Assembly: GCF_019492185.1 (NCBI RefSeq)
Contig: NZ_JAICCF010000006.1
Coordinates: 1 to 64,000 of the forward strand
Origin: Chitinophaga rhizophila
GTDB lineage: Bacteria; Bacteroidota; Bacteroidia; Chitinophagales; Chitinophagaceae
Direction of reading: 5' to 3'
DNA length: 64,000 nucleotides
In this document: positions 62,267 through 64,000 of the stretch, piece by piece
Layout of the letters: the number at the start of each line of letters is the position of its first letter
Position numbering within the stretch: the stretch's first letter is position 1
Notes under the pieces: model-generated
What the model was told of the DNA's origin: nothing
What the model saw: the letters and a program-made list of their open reading frames with translations, nothing else
The model's database searches: none
Made by a program: the position numbers and the translations under genes

Positions 62267-63523
62267 ATGGAAATTATCGCGAATGTATCAAAAACTGAAG
62301 AGTTAATTAATAGGGAGCATCACTACGGTGCCCATAATTATCATCCTTTGCCAGTCGTACTGGAGAGAGGCGAAGGAGCATTTCTCTGGGATGTAGAAGG
62401 GAAACGCTATTATGACTTCCTTTCTGCTTATTCAGCCGTCAACCAGGGGCATTGCCATCCACGTATCATAGCAGCCCTCCAAAAACAGGCAGCGAAGCTT
62501 ACGCTGACTTCACGGGCATTTTTCAATGATAAACTCGGCGACTTTGAGGAGTACGTATGCCAGTTGTTTGGCTATGACAAGGCGCTGGTTATGAATACCG
62601 GGGTAGAAGCTGTGGAAACAGCCATGAAGTTATGCCGGAAATGGGGATACCTGGTGAAAGGTATACCAGAAGGACAGGCTAAGATTGTCTTTGCTGATGG
62701 AAATTTTCATGGCCGCACGCTTGCTGTTGTATCTGCTTCAGACGACCAGAGTGCCCGTAGTGGCTTCGGACCTTTCATAGATGGTATTCTGAAAGTCCCT
62801 TATAACGACCCAGATGCACTGGCGGCTTTGTTAAGCTCAGATAGCAGCATTGCCGGCGTGATCCTAGAGCCCATACAGGGTGAAGCCGGGGTAGTAGTCC
62901 CAGATGAGGATTATCTCTCACGTGTAGGCCTGTTGTGCAAAGAAAATAATGTTCTCTTTATTGCCGACGAAATTCAGACTGGCATTGGCCGTACTGGCAG
63001 CATGTTGGCCTCTTACGATGTAAATACAGGCATTGGCAAACCAGACATGCTGATCCTTGGTAAAGCTGTATCCGGAGGCACAATACCTGTCTCTGTCGTA
63101 CTGGCTGATGATGAAGTAATGATGTGTATCCGGCCTGGCGAACATGGATCTACCTATGGAGGCAATCCACTGGCCTGTGCGGTAGCAAAAGAAGCCTTAC
63201 AGGTAGTACTGGATGAAGACTTATGCCTCAATGCACACAAAATGGGTGTACTACTGCGTGAAGGATTACGGGATATTGCTAAACGACTGGGCGTTATCCG
63301 TGAAGTACGCGGTAAAGGACTGTTAAATGCAATTGTTATTGATGAAGATCTGGAAGCTGATCTTGCATGGGAACTGTGCCTGGAATTTAAGAAACACGGC
63401 CTTCTGGCAAAACCTACCCACGGCAATAAAATCCGTTTTGCTCCACCGCTGGTCATAAATGCCAAGCAGATTATGGAAAGTCTGTCTATCATTGAGAAAT
63501 CAATATATTCACACTGTTTATGA
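62267..63523 (+). CDS. rocD: Ornithine--oxo-acid aminotransferase
   Basis: A 418-residue class III PLP aminotransferase turning ornithine into glutamate semialdehyde. From ATG 62267: TGVEAVETAMKLCRKWGY near 111-128, ADEIQTGIGRTG (D234) and PLP-lysine K266 in LGKAVSGG. HYGAHNYHPLPVVLERGEG near 19-37 is typical of ornithine aminotransferase. The next gene, arginase, starts at an ATGA overlap with this stop. Confidence 0.95.
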   Translation: MEIIANVSKTEELINREHHYGAHNYHPLPVVLERGEGAFLWDVEGKRYYDFLSAYSAVNQGHCHPRIIAALQKQAAKLTLTSRAFFNDKLGDFEEYVCQLFGYDKALVMNTGVEAVETAMKLCRKWGYLVKGIPEGQAKIVFADGNFHGRTLAVVSASDDQSARSGFGPFIDGILKVPYNDPDALAALLSSDSSIAGVILEPIQGEAGVVVPDEDYLSRVGLLCKENNVLFIADEIQTGIGRTGSMLASYDVNTGIGKPDMLILGKAVSGGTIPVSVVLADDEVMMCIRPGEHGSTYGGNPLACAVAKEALQVVLDEDLCLNAHKMGVLLREGLRDIAKRLGVIREVRGKGLLNAIVIDEDLEADLAWELCLEFKKHGLLAKPTHGNKIRFAPPLVINAKQIMESLSIIEKSIYSHCL

Positions 63524-64000
63524 AAAACTCAATGAAAATCATCAAGAACAGATCGGATATTGGTGCAGGAACACGCGGATCTGATATGGGCATTGATGCG
63601 ATGGAAATAGCTGCCATTAATCGGGGTAGCCATTTCTTCCGCCAGGTGCCTTATATAGAAATACAAACCCGGAATGAATCTGTTTATTCCGATGACAGAG
63701 ACAGATGCGGTAAACGTATCAGCCAGGTGAAAGATCAATGTGAGCTACTCTCCTCGGCTGTTATCAGCACGTTGCAGGAGTCTGAATTTCCGGTTGTGAT
63801 ATCAGGAGACCATTCTTCGGCTATAGGAACTATTAGTGGTATTAAGGCAGCTTACCCAGACAAATGCCTGGGTGTAATCTGGATCGATGCTCACGCAGAC
63901 CTGCATTCTCCCTATACAACTCCCTCCGGAAATCTACATGGCATGCCACTAGCTGCATGCCTTGGTCAGGACAATCTTTCCTGTAAAATCAATGAGATTT
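63520..64000 (+). CDS. Arginase (partial, cut by the window end)
   Basis: The first 160 codons of a ureohydrolase that splits arginine into ornithine and urea. The ATG at 63520 overlaps the rocD stop (ATGA), indicating translational coupling. Manganese-site motifs SGDHSSAIG and WIDAHADLHSP are visible; NLHGMPLA follows. Agmatinase or formimidoylglutamase cannot be excluded by motifs alone, but the pairing with ornithine aminotransferase favours arginase. The 3' end is outside the window. Confidence 0.92.
   Translation, partial: MKNSMKIIKNRSDIGAGTRGSDMGIDAMEIAAINRGSHFFRQVPYIEIQTRNESVYSDDRDRCGKRISQVKDQCELLSSAVISTLQESEFPVVISGDHSSAIGTISGIKAAYPDKCLGVIWIDAHADLHSPYTTPSGNLHGMPLAACLGQDNLSCKINEI

Overview
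The window looks like chromosomal DNA of a Bacteroidota, most probably a Chitinophagaceae (Chitinophaga-like) bacterium. The evidence is a SusC/SusD pair, a PorT homologue overlapping ubiE, a T9SS-type C-terminal sorting domain, a stand-alone atpD-atpC operon with a short epsilon subunit, and promoters of the Bacteroidota type (TTTG, about 19-21 bp, TAnnTTTG). Gene starts mostly lack strong Shine-Dalgarno sequences. No phage, transposase, integrase or CRISPR array was seen.

Layout. 0.2-6.4 kb: yqgE, a 1.25 kb gene-poor stretch, atpC-atpD, a YXWGXW-repeat lipoprotein and a GNAT acetyltransferase. 6.5-11.4 kb: a minus-strand operon for a tripartite efflux system (HlyD-type adaptor, MacB-like permease, TolC-like channel) plus a small membrane-anchored protein; no ATPase gene is present. 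11.5-16.8 kb: a double-GNAT-like protein, a hybrid histidine kinase whose phosphoacceptor His is Gln, and a large M48 membrane protease. 16.9-33.8 kb: mostly housekeeping genes (dnaX, pdhC, VOC and GbsR-type proteins, TIGR01777 epimerase, CoA-binding protein, YkuK-like protein, engB, ubiE-porT, pyrC, a MutS-like ATPase, yifB, an EF-G paralogue). 34-43.5 kb: an MsbA-like ABC exporter, a DUF983 protein, lipoproteins, a TonB-dependent receptor preceded by a His-rich small protein, and a secreted DUF1800/DUF1501 pair.

43.7-55.4 kb is the accessory part. A thiolase is followed by tRNA-Lys(CTT), a few small genes, tRNA-Lys(TTT), two secreted proteins of uncertain function, and then two adjacent large genes (51.0-55.0 kb). 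These two encode unusual modular proteins with disordered leaders carrying VQL/FQLK/IQRM motifs, like those of proteins associated with extracellular contractile injection systems. One ends in a TraB/Tiki/ChaN-like domain. Just after them lies a decayed tRNA-Lys 3' end with the same terminator as the two intact tRNA-Lys genes, so the segment is bounded by tRNA-derived repeats.

56.3-61.3 kb is an orphan SusC/SusD pair. 61.7-64 kb is an arginine catabolism locus: an Lrp/AsnC regulator divergent from ornithine aminotransferase, which is translationally coupled to an arginase cut by the window end.

The best candidates for something new are the 51-55 kb protein pair with its tRNA-derived boundaries, and the His-less hybrid kinase.
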